Source: Sphingomonas sp. S1-29
Lineage (GTDB): Bacteria; Pseudomonadota; Alphaproteobacteria; Sphingomonadales; Sphingomonadaceae
NCBI RefSeq assembly: GCF_026167545.1
Contig: NZ_CP110678.1
Span: 1,485,501-1,549,500, forward strand
Length of the DNA: 64,000 nt
Direction of reading: 5' to 3'
Below are positions 47,762 to 56,798 of the stretch, in pieces. The translations under genes and the position numbers were made by a program. The notes beneath the pieces were generated by a model, which was not told where the DNA came from, did not search any database, and was given only the letters and a program-made list of their open reading frames with translations. The number at the start of each line of letters is the position of its first letter. Within the stretch, counting starts at the first letter, position 1.

Positions 47762-49039
47762 CTATCCCCCCACCCAATCGCGGCGCAGCGGGCGCACCGC
47801 CAGCAGCATCAGCACCGCCGCGATCAAGTAGAAGCCGAGCGCCGCGACGGTCGAATAGCGCAGCGCCTCCTCGCCGAAGCGCGCGGTCATCGCGTCGGAC
47901 ATCGCCCCCATCACCCACGAGCCAAGCCCCAGCCCGATCAGATTGTTGATCAGCAGGAAGCTCGCGCTCGCGGTCGCGCGCATATGCGCTGGCACCAGCC
48001 CCTGCACCGCGGTGTTGACCGGGCCGAGCCACAGGATGTTGAGCCCGTTGGGGATCAGGAACAGGAACCACGCTACCACCGGCGAGGGCGCGAGCAACGC
48101 CGCCGCAAAGAACGGGACGGTGACCAGCCACGCCACCGCGGGCAGCTTGGCATAGGCGCCGCGGTCGCGGCTGCCGAAGCGGTCCGCCAGGCTGCCCCCG
48201 ACCAGCACCCCGGTCGATCCGCCGATCAGCAGCACGGTGCCGATGAACAGTGCCGCGTCGAACAAGGCGAAGTCGAAGCTGCGCACCAGCACCGAGGGGA
48301 CCCAGAACGCCAGGCCATAGCCGCACATCGAGCTGAAACCAGCGGCAAAGCCCATCAGCCAGAAGCTTGGCTTGCGCGCGAGGATCGCGAACACCTCGCC
48401 CAGCGGCGCGCGGACGATCGGCCCCGCCGTCGCGCCGTCGGCGCCGCCGCGCACCGGCTCGCGAACGACCAGCCGGAAGATCGGCGCGATGACGATCCCC
48501 GCCACCCCGACGACGATGAACGCGGTGCGCCAGTCGACCGTCGCGGCGATATAACCGCCCAGGATCGCGCCCCCCGCCAGCCCCAGCGGCACCCCGAGCG
48601 AATAGATCGCCAGCGCCCGCGCGCGGCGCTCGGGCGGGAAATAATCGGCGATCATCGCATAGGACGGCGCCACCCCGCCCGCCTCGCCGACGCCGACGCC
48701 CAGCCGATAGGCGAACAGCTGCCAGAAGCTCGTCGCGGTGCCGCACAAGGCGGTGAAGGCGCTCCACACCACCAGCGATCCGGTGATCACCCAGCTGCGG
48801 CTGGTCCGATCGGCGATCAGCGCCAGCGGGATCGCCAGCGTCGAATAGAGCATCGCAAAGGCGATCCCGCCCAGCGCCCCCAATTGGGTGTCGCTCAGCC
48901 CCAGATCGGCCTTGATCGGCTGGACGAGGATGCCGAGGATCTGCCGATCGAGAAAGTTGAAGATATAGACCAGCAACAGCATCGCGAGCACGAGCCCGCG
49001 ATAGGCTGGGGTCACCGGGCGGGAGGCGATTGTGGTCAT
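47762..49039 (-). CDS. MFS transporter, Spns/glucarate-type
   Basis: 425 residues with about twelve membrane segments. YIFNFLDRQILGILVQPIKADLGLSD and the loop LIADRTSRSW (MFS motif A region), RLGVGVGEAGGVAPSYAMIADYFPPERRARAL are typical of the large sphingomonad MFS group related to spinster proteins. Substrate unknown. It lies downstream of, and in line with, the TonB-dependent receptor, so the two may take up the same compound across outer and inner membranes. A hairpin separates them. Confidence 0.85.
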   Translation of the reverse strand: MTTIASRPVTPAYRGLVLAMLLLVYIFNFLDRQILGILVQPIKADLGLSDTQLGALGGIAFAMLYSTLAIPLALIADRTSRSWVITGSLVVWSAFTALCGTATSFWQLFAYRLGVGVGEAGGVAPSYAMIADYFPPERRARALAIYSLGVPLGLAGGAILGGYIAATVDWRTAFIVVGVAGIVIAPIFRLVVREPVRGGADGATAGPIVRAPLGEVFAILARKPSFWLMGFAAGFSSMCGYGLAFWVPSVLVRSFDFALFDAALFIGTVLLIGGSTGVLVGGSLADRFGSRDRGAYAKLPAVAWLVTVPFFAAALLAPSPVVAWFLFLIPNGLNILWLGPVNTAVQGLVPAHMRATASASFLLINNLIGLGLGSWVMGAMSDAMTARFGEEALRYSTVAALGFYLIAAVLMLLAVRPLRRDWVGG

Positions 49040-49143
49040 CCGATTACCTGTGACATGCCGTCGGTATCTCCGCTATTCCCCGGCCATGGCCGCCGCACCG
49101 TCTTTCCCCCCGCCAGGCCCTCACCCTTTCGCGGCTACGCTGC

Positions 49144-49180
49144 TCCCTCCCTCGCCCGCAGGCGCGAGAGGGAGGGAGCG
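49144..49180. terminator. Hairpin between TonB receptor and MFS genes
   Basis: CTCCCTCCCTCGC pairs with GCGAGAGGGAGGGAG with small internal irregularities. It is probably a terminator or stabiliser downstream of the receptor gene. Confidence 0.5.
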
Positions 49181-49204
49181 CCAATGCGCCGACAAGGCCA
49201 GGCT

Positions 49205-51607
49205 TCAAAATTTCACCCCGAAAGTCGCGAACACCTGGCGCGGGTTGCCGTAGAACGCGGTCACCACCCCCTCGCGCCCCAGCGCCGGGGTGATCCCGCC
49301 GCTCGGGGTAACCACCGGCAGCTGGTTCACCGGGTTGCCCACCGCGAAGATATAGCCCGACGTGATGTAGCGTTCGTCGGTCAGGTTCTTGCCGTGCAGC
49401 CCGATCGAATAGGCGCGATCGGGTCCGAAGCTGTAGTTGATGCTGGCATCGAACAGCGCATAGCCCGGCTGGTCGAGGAAGGGGTTGGGGATTTCGAACT
49501 GGGTGGTGTCGCTGCGATACGACACCGTCGTCGATGCGTTGACCTCGCCCGGCCCGACCTGCGCGATCGCCCCCAGCGTTCCGCTCGCGGTCCATTCGGG
49601 GGTGTTCTGGATGCGGCGGAACTCGGCGACATCGCGACCCGTCGGGCCGACGAAGCTGTCATATTTCGCGTCGATATAGCCCATCGTTCCCGACACCGTC
49701 ACCTGCGATCCCGGCCCCGCGAAGCCGCGCGCAAGCCGCGCGAACAGCTCGGCCTCGACCCCCTTGAAGGTCGCCGCGGCGGCGTTGGTGGTGACGCCGG
49801 CAAAGCCTTCGAACACCCCGTCATTGTTGGCATCGACGCCGACCGATCCGGGCACCTGGACATTCTGGTAATCGGCATAGAAGCCGGTCAGCTGATAGGT
49901 GAAGGCGCGGTCGAACAGCGATCCCTTGAGCCCGACCTCGTAGCTGTCGACCTCTTCGGGGTCGAACAGGAAGAAGTCATAGATGTCCTGATACTGGATC
50001 CCCGGCACGCCGTTGCTGTTGGGGGTGATGTTGGCGCTGCCGCGCGGATCGAAGCTGCCGCCCTTGAAGCCCTTGGCGTACGAGGCATAGGCCAGCATGT
50101 CCTCGGTCGGCTTGATCGACACCGACGCGCGCGGGGTCCATTTCTTGAAGGTGGCCTCGCCGGTGAAATCGGTGATCGGCGCGCCCAGGTTCACGCCGTT
50201 GCCGCCAAACGAAGGGTCGGCCCCGCCCAGCCGGTTGGCCTTGAAGATGTCCGACCGCCGCGAATCGCTGGTGTAGCGAAGGCCGCCCGCGATGCTCAGC
50301 CAGTCGGTGACGTCGAAGGTCAGGTCGCCGAACACCGACCAGGTGTCGGTCCGCACGTCGCCCGCGGTCTGCTGGCCGAAGCCCGCCGCCACCGGCAGCC
50401 CCAGCGCGGGCCCGGTGGTGGCCAGGATCACGTCGAACTTGGTCGAAGCCTCGGCGTCCAGATAATAGAAGCCGACCAGGCCGTTCAGCCGGTCGCTTTC
50501 GTACAATAGCTGGAATTCCTGGCTGATCTGCTCGTTGCGATAGACTGCCGGCACGTCGACATCGACCGTGGGCAGCGCGTCGAAATCGATCGGGGTGAAG
50601 CTTCGATCCTGCCGCCACGCGCTGATGCTGCGCAGCGTGAAGGCGTCGCTCAGCTGCGCGCTGACGTTCATCGTCAGCCCGCCCGCCTCGATATCGTTGA
50701 CCGGGTTGGCAAGGCCCGCGCGGGTGTCGAACTCGTCGTCGAGCACCGGCGCACCCGATTGCAGCCCGGGGATCAGGCGATGGCCGTTGCGCGCGTTCGA
50801 CTTGTCATGCGTGTAATCGCCCGCGATCCGCACGAACAGGCGGCTGTCGGGGGTCTCGAATTCGATCGTCCCGCGCCCCGCCCAGATATCCTTGTTGTAG
50901 TTCTCGATCCCCAGATTGAGGTTGTCGCCAAAGCCGCCGCGGCTCAGCCGCGCGCCGGCCAGCCCGACGCGGATGCCCTGGGTGATCGGCGCCGAGACGC
51001 TGATGACGCCATCGGCCTGGTCATAGCTACCATAGGTACCGCGCAGCCGCACCGAGAGTTCGTCGGGCAGCCGCCGGGTGACATATTTGATCGCGCCGCC
51101 GATCGTGTTGCGCCCGTACAGCGTCCCCTGCGGCCCGCGCAGGACTTCGATCCGCTCGACATCGTAGATATCGAGCAGCGCCGCCTGCGGGCGGTTGAGA
51201 TACACGTCGTCGAGATACAGCCCCACGCCAGCTTCGAACCCGGGCACCGGGTCCTGCTGGCCGACGCCGCGGATGAAGGCGGTCAGCGTCGAATTGGTGC
51301 CGCGCGACGGCTCGAGCGTCACGTTGGGGGTGGTCGCGCCGATATCCGACAGGTCGATCGCGCCGCGCGCTTCGAGCGCTTCGCCCGAATAGGCGGTGAT
51401 CGCGATCGGCACGTCGAGCAGGCTTTCGGCGCGGCGGCGTGCGGTGACGACGATGTCCTGGTCGCCGAGCGCGCCCTGGTCCTGCTGCGCATCCTGCGTC
51501 GCCTGGGTATCGGCGGCTTCTTGCGCGAAGGCGGGAACCGCCGACAGCGCGAGCGCGGCGGCCGAGAGTTTCAGCGCGATACGGATGTTCGAATGCAGGC
51601 GTGCCAT
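49205..51607 (-). CDS. TonB-dependent outer-membrane receptor
   Basis: 800 residues. Signal peptide (ALKLSAAALALSAVPAFAQ), then the TonB-box-like DIVVTARRRAESLLDVPIAI, plug domain (VERIEVLRGPQGTLYGRNTIGGAIKYVT) and a 22-strand barrel ending in FATFGVKF with terminal Phe. The plug and VYLNRPQAALLDIYD type are those of the sphingomonad receptors for organic substrates, often aromatic compounds or glycans, rather than classical siderophore receptors. Substrate unknown. It is divergent from a TetR gene 96 nt away. Confidence 0.9.
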   Translation of the reverse strand: MARLHSNIRIALKLSAAALALSAVPAFAQEAADTQATQDAQQDQGALGDQDIVVTARRRAESLLDVPIAITAYSGEALEARGAIDLSDIGATTPNVTLEPSRGTNSTLTAFIRGVGQQDPVPGFEAGVGLYLDDVYLNRPQAALLDIYDVERIEVLRGPQGTLYGRNTIGGAIKYVTRRLPDELSVRLRGTYGSYDQADGVISVSAPITQGIRVGLAGARLSRGGFGDNLNLGIENYNKDIWAGRGTIEFETPDSRLFVRIAGDYTHDKSNARNGHRLIPGLQSGAPVLDDEFDTRAGLANPVNDIEAGGLTMNVSAQLSDAFTLRSISAWRQDRSFTPIDFDALPTVDVDVPAVYRNEQISQEFQLLYESDRLNGLVGFYYLDAEASTKFDVILATTGPALGLPVAAGFGQQTAGDVRTDTWSVFGDLTFDVTDWLSIAGGLRYTSDSRRSDIFKANRLGGADPSFGGNGVNLGAPITDFTGEATFKKWTPRASVSIKPTEDMLAYASYAKGFKGGSFDPRGSANITPNSNGVPGIQYQDIYDFFLFDPEEVDSYEVGLKGSLFDRAFTYQLTGFYADYQNVQVPGSVGVDANNDGVFEGFAGVTTNAAAATFKGVEAELFARLARGFAGPGSQVTVSGTMGYIDAKYDSFVGPTGRDVAEFRRIQNTPEWTASGTLGAIAQVGPGEVNASTTVSYRSDTTQFEIPNPFLDQPGYALFDASINYSFGPDRAYSIGLHGKNLTDERYITSGYIFAVGNPVNQLPVVTPSGGITPALGREGVVTAFYGNPRQVFATFGVKF

Positions 51608-51702
51608 GCGGTATCCCCTCCTTGAAATGGGCGCCCGTCACCGCGGGTTGTGCCTCGTTGCACGACGCTATACTGAAACATGAACCAGGCTTCAACTTAG
51701 GA

Positions 51703-52389
51703 ATGAAGAGGGGATCCAAATTGGTCGAAGGCGGGGCAGTCGAGAGCGTTCTGGGCGAAGGCGTTGCGGGCGAGACCAAGGTCCAGGGCGCCAGCGCGGG
51801 CAAGGAGCCGCGGACCGCGCGCGGCCGCCGGACGCTGCGCGCGATCCTCGATGCCGCGGCGATCGAATTCGGCGAGAGCGGGTTCCACGACGCATCGATC
51901 AGCGGGATCACGCGGCGCGCGGGCGTCGCGCTCGGCAGCTTCTACACCTATTTCGATTCGAAGGACGCGGTGTTCCGGGCGCTGGTGCGCGACATGTCGG
52001 CGCAGGTGCGCGATCGGGTCGCCCCCGCGATCCGCGCCGCCCCCGACGGCATCGCCGCCGAGCGCGCCGGGTTGCAGGAATTCATCGGCTTCGTGCGCCA
52101 GCACAAGGAAATCTATCGCATCATCGACGAGGCCGAATTCGTCGATCCCGATAGCTTCCGCCTGCATTATGCGACCACCGCCGAGCGGATCACCGCGCGG
52201 CTGCGCGCGGCCGCCGCGCGCGGCGAGATCCGCGCCGATGTCGGCGAAGTCCATGCCTGGGCGGTGATGGGGATGAACGTGTTCCTAGGACTGCGCTACG
52301 GCGTCTGGAACGAGGACCGGCCGCACGAGGCCATCGCCGAGGAAGCCGCCGATTTCCTGCGCCATGGGCTCGCGCCCAGGCAAGGCTGA
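51703..52389 (+). CDS. TetR-family transcriptional regulator
   Basis: 228 residues from ATG 51703. The N-terminal 40 residues are a flexible extension; ILDAAAIEFGESGFHDASIS - ITRRAGVALGSFYTYFDSKD is the TetR helix-turn-helix. The C-terminal helical part (IYRIIDEAEFVDPDSFRLHY) binds an unknown ligand and dimerises. Divergent orientation from the TonB receptor suggests that it controls the receptor and possibly the MFS gene through the shared 51608-51702 region. Confidence 0.88.
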   Translation: MKRGSKLVEGGAVESVLGEGVAGETKVQGASAGKEPRTARGRRTLRAILDAAAIEFGESGFHDASISGITRRAGVALGSFYTYFDSKDAVFRALVRDMSAQVRDRVAPAIRAAPDGIAAERAGLQEFIGFVRQHKEIYRIIDEAEFVDPDSFRLHYATTAERITARLRAAAARGEIRADVGEVHAWAVMGMNVFLGLRYGVWNEDRPHEAIAEEAADFLRHGLAPRQG

Positions 52390-52487
52390 ACCGCGCTCGC
52401 CAGCCGCTGGAACGGCGAGCCTTTCGCTCGATCAGGTCGCGCGATGCCCGGCAATGCGCAGCGCGACCGTCGCCGCGCGGCTATCGC

Positions 52488-52883
52488 CTAGGCGCGCTTT
52501 GGGGGCGACGCCTTCTGCTTGCGCGTCAGCAGTTCCTCGACCCGAAAGACGAACTCGTCGGGATCGAACGGCTTCTTCATATAATCGTCGGCGCCGGCAA
52601 AGCGCGCGAGTTCCTCGTCCTGCGCCCCGCGCCGTCCGGTCAACATCATGATCGGCAGATCGCAAAAGGCAGGCATGTTGCGCAGTTCGCGCAGCACCGT
52701 CACCCCCGACATGCCCGGCAGGTTGCAATCGAGCACCAGCAGGTCGGGTCGCCTTGTCTTCACGATCTGCAGCGCCTCGGCGCCATCCTGCACCAGCCCC
52801 GCAGCGTGGCCATAGGCCACCAGCACATCGCACGCGATCTCGCCCAAGATCTCGTCGTCTTCCGCAACTATGATACGCGCCAC
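52488..52883 (-). CDS. Single-domain response regulator
   Basis: 131 residues from GTG 52883, with AAGGAA at suitable distance; upstream starts to 52958 add a non-conserved tail. Receiver residues: IIVAEDDEILGEIAC, phospho-Asp in LLVLDCNLPGMSG, Thr in IMMLTGRRG, Lys in DYMKKPFDPDEF. The C-terminus is short and basic (LTRKQKASPPKRA). No output domain and no kinase nearby. Confidence 0.82.
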   Translation of the reverse strand: MARIIVAEDDEILGEIACDVLVAYGHAAGLVQDGAEALQIVKTRRPDLLVLDCNLPGMSGVTVLRELRNMPAFCDLPIMMLTGRRGAQDEELARFAGADDYMKKPFDPDEFVFRVEELLTRKQKASPPKRA

Positions 52884-53054
52884 GCTTCGTTCCTTGCTTG
52901 CATACTCTGAAATCCTGGCGCTGCCATTCGACACCTTCATGCCGCCGCACGCAACCACACATCGCCCGCGATGAAGCTTTTGGTCCGTTCGGAGTCGCTA
53001 AACCGCCGGCACACGCTGCAACGCGATAGCGTCGCGAGACGCACCTTCGCCGTA

Positions 53055-53321
53055 TCAGCTGCGCCGCGCACGGCCGATTCGGTAGGGCCCGCGCCTGGAT
53101 GCCAGCGCCTCGCGCTTCCAGCTGAGCCGCACCACCCCGTCGGCCACCAACCGATCCACCGCGGCGTGAACCGCAGGCATCGCCCCGCGCCAATCCGCCG
53201 CGTCGCCGGTTGCGGCGGCCAGGGCCCTGGCCACCTCGCTCGGGCATATCGTAGCGCCAGGTGCGCGCTGGGCGAGCAACGCCAGCGTCGCGGCGCGGGG
53301 GGCGCTGGTATCGATCGTCAT
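53055..53321 (-). CDS. DUF3253 family protein
   Basis: 88 residues from ATG 53321. LALLAQRAPGATICPSEVAR - WRGAMPAVHAAVDRLVADGV - GPYRIGRA is the DUF3253 pattern, a small winged-helix-like fold of unknown function. A longer frame to 53360 is open. Stands between a receiver gene and engB. Confidence 0.75.
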   Translation of the reverse strand: MTIDTSAPRAATLALLAQRAPGATICPSEVARALAAATGDAADWRGAMPAVHAAVDRLVADGVVRLSWKREALASRRGPYRIGRARRS

Positions 53322-53423
53322 CGGTTCGGCCTCGGTCCAAACCCACCTTTGGTCAACCATGACCGACGTGCGCGAAGCCGCGGTGTGGGCGCTCGCCGAC
53401 CTGCTCGACGGACGAACCGGCGC

Positions 53424-54065
53424 CTAGCTGACCGCCTCGATCACCGCAGCGCGCAGTTCGGGAATCCCCATGCCGCCTTCGCTCGACGTCACCAGAATGT
53501 CGGGATGCGCCGCGGGGCGCTTGCGCACCTCCTCGATCGTCCGTTCGGTGACCTCGGCAAGCTCGCTCGCCTTCACCTTGTCGGCCTTGGTCAGCACGAT
53601 GCGATAACTCACCGCCGCGGCATCGAGCATCTTGAGGATATCGCGATCGACATCCTTGATGCCGTGACGCGAATCGATCAGCAACAGGCTGCGCTTGAGC
53701 GCCTGCCGCCCGCGCAGGAAATCATTCACCAGGAAGCGCCACTTGCGCACCACGTCCTTGGGCGCCTTGGCAAAGCCATAACCCGGCATGTCGACCAGCC
53801 GGAACGCCAGCGGCTCGCCGACGTCGAAGAAGTTCAGCTCCTGCGTCCGCCCCGGCGTGTTCGAGGTGCGCGCCAGCCCGTTGCGGTTGGTCAGCGCGTT
53901 GAGAAGCGACGATTTGCCGACGTTCGACCGCCCGGCAAACGCCACCTCGGGCACCACCGGCTCGGGCATGTGCTCGAGCGCAGGCGCCGAGCGCAGGAAC
54001 GCGATCGGCCCCGAGAAGATCTTGCGCGCCGCCTCGATCGCGTCGTCGTCGAAGGGCGACGTCAC
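53424..54065 (-). CDS. engB: Ribosome biogenesis GTPase EngB/YihA
   Basis: 213 residues from GTG 54065, overlapping the yidC stop (GTGA). G motifs: GRSNVGKSSLL (G1), TSNTPGRTQ (G2), LVDMPGYGFA (G3), LTKADKV (G4), VTSSEGG (G5). It helps mature the large ribosomal subunit. Length is normal. Position after yidC is the usual one in alphaproteobacteria, and the overlap implies translational coupling. Confidence 0.93.
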   Translation of the reverse strand: MTSPFDDDAIEAARKIFSGPIAFLRSAPALEHMPEPVVPEVAFAGRSNVGKSSLLNALTNRNGLARTSNTPGRTQELNFFDVGEPLAFRLVDMPGYGFAKAPKDVVRKWRFLVNDFLRGRQALKRSLLLIDSRHGIKDVDRDILKMLDAAAVSYRIVLTKADKVKASELAEVTERTIEEVRKRPAAHPDILVTSSEGGMGIPELRAAVIEAVS

Positions 54066-55765
54066 TTGGCGGGGGCCGTCTTGAGCGCGGGATGCTGGCG
54101 ATACAGCCACCATTGTTGCGCCATCGTCAGCACGTTCGAGGTGATCCAGTACACCTGCAAGCCCACCGCAAACGGCGCCATCACGAACATCAGCATCCAC
54201 GGCATGATCGCGAAGACCTGCTTTTGCACTTCGTCCATCGGCGCTGGGTTGAGCTTGAACTGGAAGTACATCGAAATGCCGAGCAGGATCGGCACCACGC
54301 CGATCGCGATGAAGCTCGGCGGGGTGAACGCCAGCAGCCCGAACAGGTTGAGCGGGGTCAGCGGATCGGGCGCCGACAGATCCTTGATCCACGCCACGAA
54401 CGGCTGGTGCCGCATTTCGATCGTCAGGATCAGCACCTTGTACAGCGCGAACATGATCGGGATCTGCAACAGCATCGGCAGGCAGCCCGCCAGCGGGTTC
54501 ACCTTCTCGGTCTTGTACAGCGCCATCATCTCTTGCTGGAGCTTGGGCTTGTCCTCCTTGTGCTTCTCCTGCAGCGCCTTCAGCTTGGGCTGGATAGCAC
54601 GCATGCTCGCCATCGACGCGAACTGCTTCTGCGCGATCGGGAACAGCAGCAGCCGGATCGTCAGCGTCAGCAGGATGATCGCGACGCCGAAATTGCCGAC
54701 CAGGCGGAACAGCCAGTCGAGATAATAGAAGATCGGCTTTTCGATGATCCGGAACCAGCCCCAGTCGATCGCCTTGTCGAACTGGACGATGCCCAGATCG
54801 ACTTCGTAGCGGTCGAGCAGCCGCACTTCCTTCGCGCCGGCGAAGAAGCGCGCGGTCTGCGTCGTCGTGCGGCCGGGGGCGACGGTGACGGCGTCGCGCT
54901 GCGCATAATCGGCCTGGAACTGGCCGTTGGCGCCCGAGCGCAGTTGCAGCTCGACCGGGGTGCCTTGGTCGGGCACCAGCGCAGTCAGCCAATATTGATC
55001 GGTAAAGCCCGCCCAGCCGCCGGTAGTGGGATAGCGCGTCGCCTCCTCGGCGACCTCGTCATAGTCGCGATACACCGCGCTGCCGTCGCGCACCGCGATC
55101 GGGCCGACATGCGCGACCCATTGGTCGATATCGGTAGAGGCGCCGCGGCGGCTGAGATAGCCATAGGGCGTCACCGCGATCGGCGCACCGCCGCCATTGG
55201 CAACGGTCTGGCGCGCGGTGAACATATAATTCTCGTCGACCGACAGCTCGATCCGGAAGCGCTGCCCCTGGCCGTTATCGGCATCGAGCGTCACCGGGCG
55301 GCCGGGTGCCAGCACCTCGCCGCTCGCGCGCCACACGGTATCGCCATCGGGCGCGGCGAACCCGCTCGAACGCCAGCCGAAGCCGGCGAAATAGGCGTTG
55401 GCGCTGCCCGCGGGCGACAGCAGGTGCACCGGCGGCGAATCCTTGGCGATCGTCTCGTCGTAGCGCTTCAGGACCAGGTCATCGATCCGCGCGCCCTTCA
55501 GGTTGATCGAACCCGCCAGCGTCGGCGTGTCGATGCGAACGCGCGGCGTCTCGGCGACCACCGCGCGACGGTCGCGCACCGCTACGCCGGTATCGGCGGC
55601 GGGATCGGCCTTGGGGTTGGGAAGGACGGTGGTCTTGCCGCCTTCGATCTTGGTCACCGGCGGATTGGCGGTCGGGAAGAAATATCCCGACACCAGCGGA
55701 AACCCGAACAGGATGAACGCCGCGAGCACCGCGAAGATCACGAAATTCTTCTGCTCTTCCTTCAC
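54062..55765 (-). CDS. yidC: Membrane protein insertase YidC
   Basis: 567 residues. N-terminal membrane segment (NFVIFAVLAAFILFGFPLVS), a large periplasmic beta domain (about 60-340), then the conserved Oxa1 region: DWGWFRIIEKPIFYYLDWLF, FPIAQKQFASMASMRAIQPK, NPLAGCLPMLLQIPIMFALY and the last segments. The Arg of the hydrophilic groove is in SMRAIQP. It inserts proteins into the inner membrane with and without Sec. Part of the rpmH-rnpA-yidD-yidC-engB cluster. Confidence 0.95.
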   Translation of the reverse strand: MKEEQKNFVIFAVLAAFILFGFPLVSGYFFPTANPPVTKIEGGKTTVLPNPKADPAADTGVAVRDRRAVVAETPRVRIDTPTLAGSINLKGARIDDLVLKRYDETIAKDSPPVHLLSPAGSANAYFAGFGWRSSGFAAPDGDTVWRASGEVLAPGRPVTLDADNGQGQRFRIELSVDENYMFTARQTVANGGGAPIAVTPYGYLSRRGASTDIDQWVAHVGPIAVRDGSAVYRDYDEVAEEATRYPTTGGWAGFTDQYWLTALVPDQGTPVELQLRSGANGQFQADYAQRDAVTVAPGRTTTQTARFFAGAKEVRLLDRYEVDLGIVQFDKAIDWGWFRIIEKPIFYYLDWLFRLVGNFGVAIILLTLTIRLLLFPIAQKQFASMASMRAIQPKLKALQEKHKEDKPKLQQEMMALYKTEKVNPLAGCLPMLLQIPIMFALYKVLILTIEMRHQPFVAWIKDLSAPDPLTPLNLFGLLAFTPPSFIAIGVVPILLGISMYFQFKLNPAPMDEVQKQVFAIMPWMLMFVMAPFAVGLQVYWITSNVLTMAQQWWLYRQHPALKTAPAK

Positions 55766-55786
55766 GAAACTTCCCCGTTCGGAGCG

Positions 55787-55999
55787 TCAGGGAACCGGAT
55801 CATATCCGTGCCCGCCCCATGGATGACAGCGCGCGATGCGCCGTGCGGCCAACCAGCCGCCTTTGATTGCGCCATAGCGGCCAAGCGCCTCGATTGCATA
55901 GGCCGAACAGCTGGGCGCGTAGCGACAGCTCGGCGGCAGGATACGCGAAGGCCCGATCTGCCACCCGCGCGCGATCAGGATGAGGATGCGCGCGATCAT
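55787..55999 (-). CDS. yidD: Membrane protein insertion efficiency factor YidD
   Basis: 70 residues. [38 protein letters not shown] and [21 protein letters not shown] are the YidD (UPF0161) signatures with conserved Cys. A small membrane-associated helper of YidC, between rnpA and yidC as usual. Confidence 0.93.
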   Translation of the reverse strand: MIARILILIARGWQIGPSRILPPSCRYAPSCSAYAIEALGRYGAIKGGWLAARRIARCHPWGGHGYDPVP

Positions 56000-56053
56000 G
56001 CTACGCGCGCCGTCGCCACTAAAAGATCGTCACCCCAGCGAAACCAGCCGTCA

Positions 56054-56071
56054 CCCCGGCGAAAGCCGGGG
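56054..56071. repeat. Dispersed hairpin repeat CCCCGGCGAAAGCCGGGG
   Basis: Perfect 7-bp stem with GAAA loop in TCACCCCGGCGAAAGCCGGG, a motif frequently scattered in sphingomonad genomes. It sits in the 148-bp gap between yidD and rnpA. Confidence 0.55.
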
Positions 56072-56147
56072 CCCAGAGCCGCAAACGCTGCACTTCGATC
56101 GCAGGAATCCCCGGCATCCACCAGCGCAACAGCGGCAACAGCAAACA

Positions 56148-56465
56148 TCACCGCCGCACCTTGGCGCAAGCCTTCGCCAGCTCGCGCACTAGATCGGCAT
56201 AGGGCCGCTCGATCCCCGAATGCCGCCCGATCAGCACATGATCGGCACCCGCCACCCCATGTTCGGGCAGCACGTCGCGCGCAAGCATGCGAAAACGCCG
56301 TTTCATCCGGTTGCGGATGACGGCGTTTCCTACCTTCTTCGATACGGTAATACCGATCCGTTTCGCCGGATCGGCGTCGCCGCGCGCGCGCACCAGCAGC
56401 ACGAAGCCCGGCATCGGCGCGCGTTTCCCCTGATTCGCCGCGAGATACTCGCGGCGCAGGGTCAT
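56148..56465 (-). CDS. rnpA: Ribonuclease P protein component
   Basis: 105 residues from ATG 56465. RIGITVSKKVGNAVIRNRMK RRFR is the conserved RNR motif; FVLLVRARG and DHVLIGRHSG are flanking strands. It assists the RNase P RNA in tRNA 5' maturation. Five bases separate it from rpmH; longer starts would run over rpmH. Confidence 0.93.
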   Translation of the reverse strand: MTLRREYLAANQGKRAPMPGFVLLVRARGDADPAKRIGITVSKKVGNAVIRNRMKRRFRMLARDVLPEHGVAGADHVLIGRHSGIERPYADLVRELAKACAKVRR

Positions 56466-56470
56466 GCGTG

Positions 56471-56605
56471 TCAGGCCGTCAGCTTCTTGCGGCCGCGCGC
56501 GCGGCGCGAGCGGACGATCTTGCGGCCCGCTGCCGTCGCCATCCGTGCAAAGAAGCCGTGCCGGCGCGTCCGCACCAGGTTGCTCGGCTGAAAGGTCCGC
56601 TTCAT
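56471..56605 (-). CDS. rpmH: 50S ribosomal protein L34
   Basis: 44 residues: [44 protein letters not shown]. This is the full L34 sequence pattern, very basic. First gene of the rpmH-rnpA-yidD-yidC-engB cluster. Confidence 0.97.
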   Translation of the reverse strand: MKRTFQPSNLVRTRRHGFFARMATAAGRKIVRSRRARGRKKLTA

Positions 56606-56798
56606 CGGTCATTCCCTTGGCATCTGTAAGCTAGACCGCGCACCGACATGGCCGCGTCTAAAACGTAAAATGGCCGCCACGCGGACGGCCTTGTGAGGCG
56701 CGCCATACGCCGGTGACGGTTTCAAGTCAACGTCGGCCGCGTGCGCAGCGCCCGGTTCCATCGCTTCCGAAACCCGCTATGCCTTATGGTTAAGGGGG

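Noticed and set aside
47726..50509. 927-residue plus-strand ORF
   Set aside because: It is the antisense shadow of the MFS and TonB receptor genes in GC-rich DNA, with an Arg/His/Asp-rich artefact composition.
53360..53428. 22-codon plus-strand ORF between the DUF3253 and engB genes
   Set aside because: Too short, no homologous pattern and no ribosome-binding site; could be the relic of a gene but cannot be supported.
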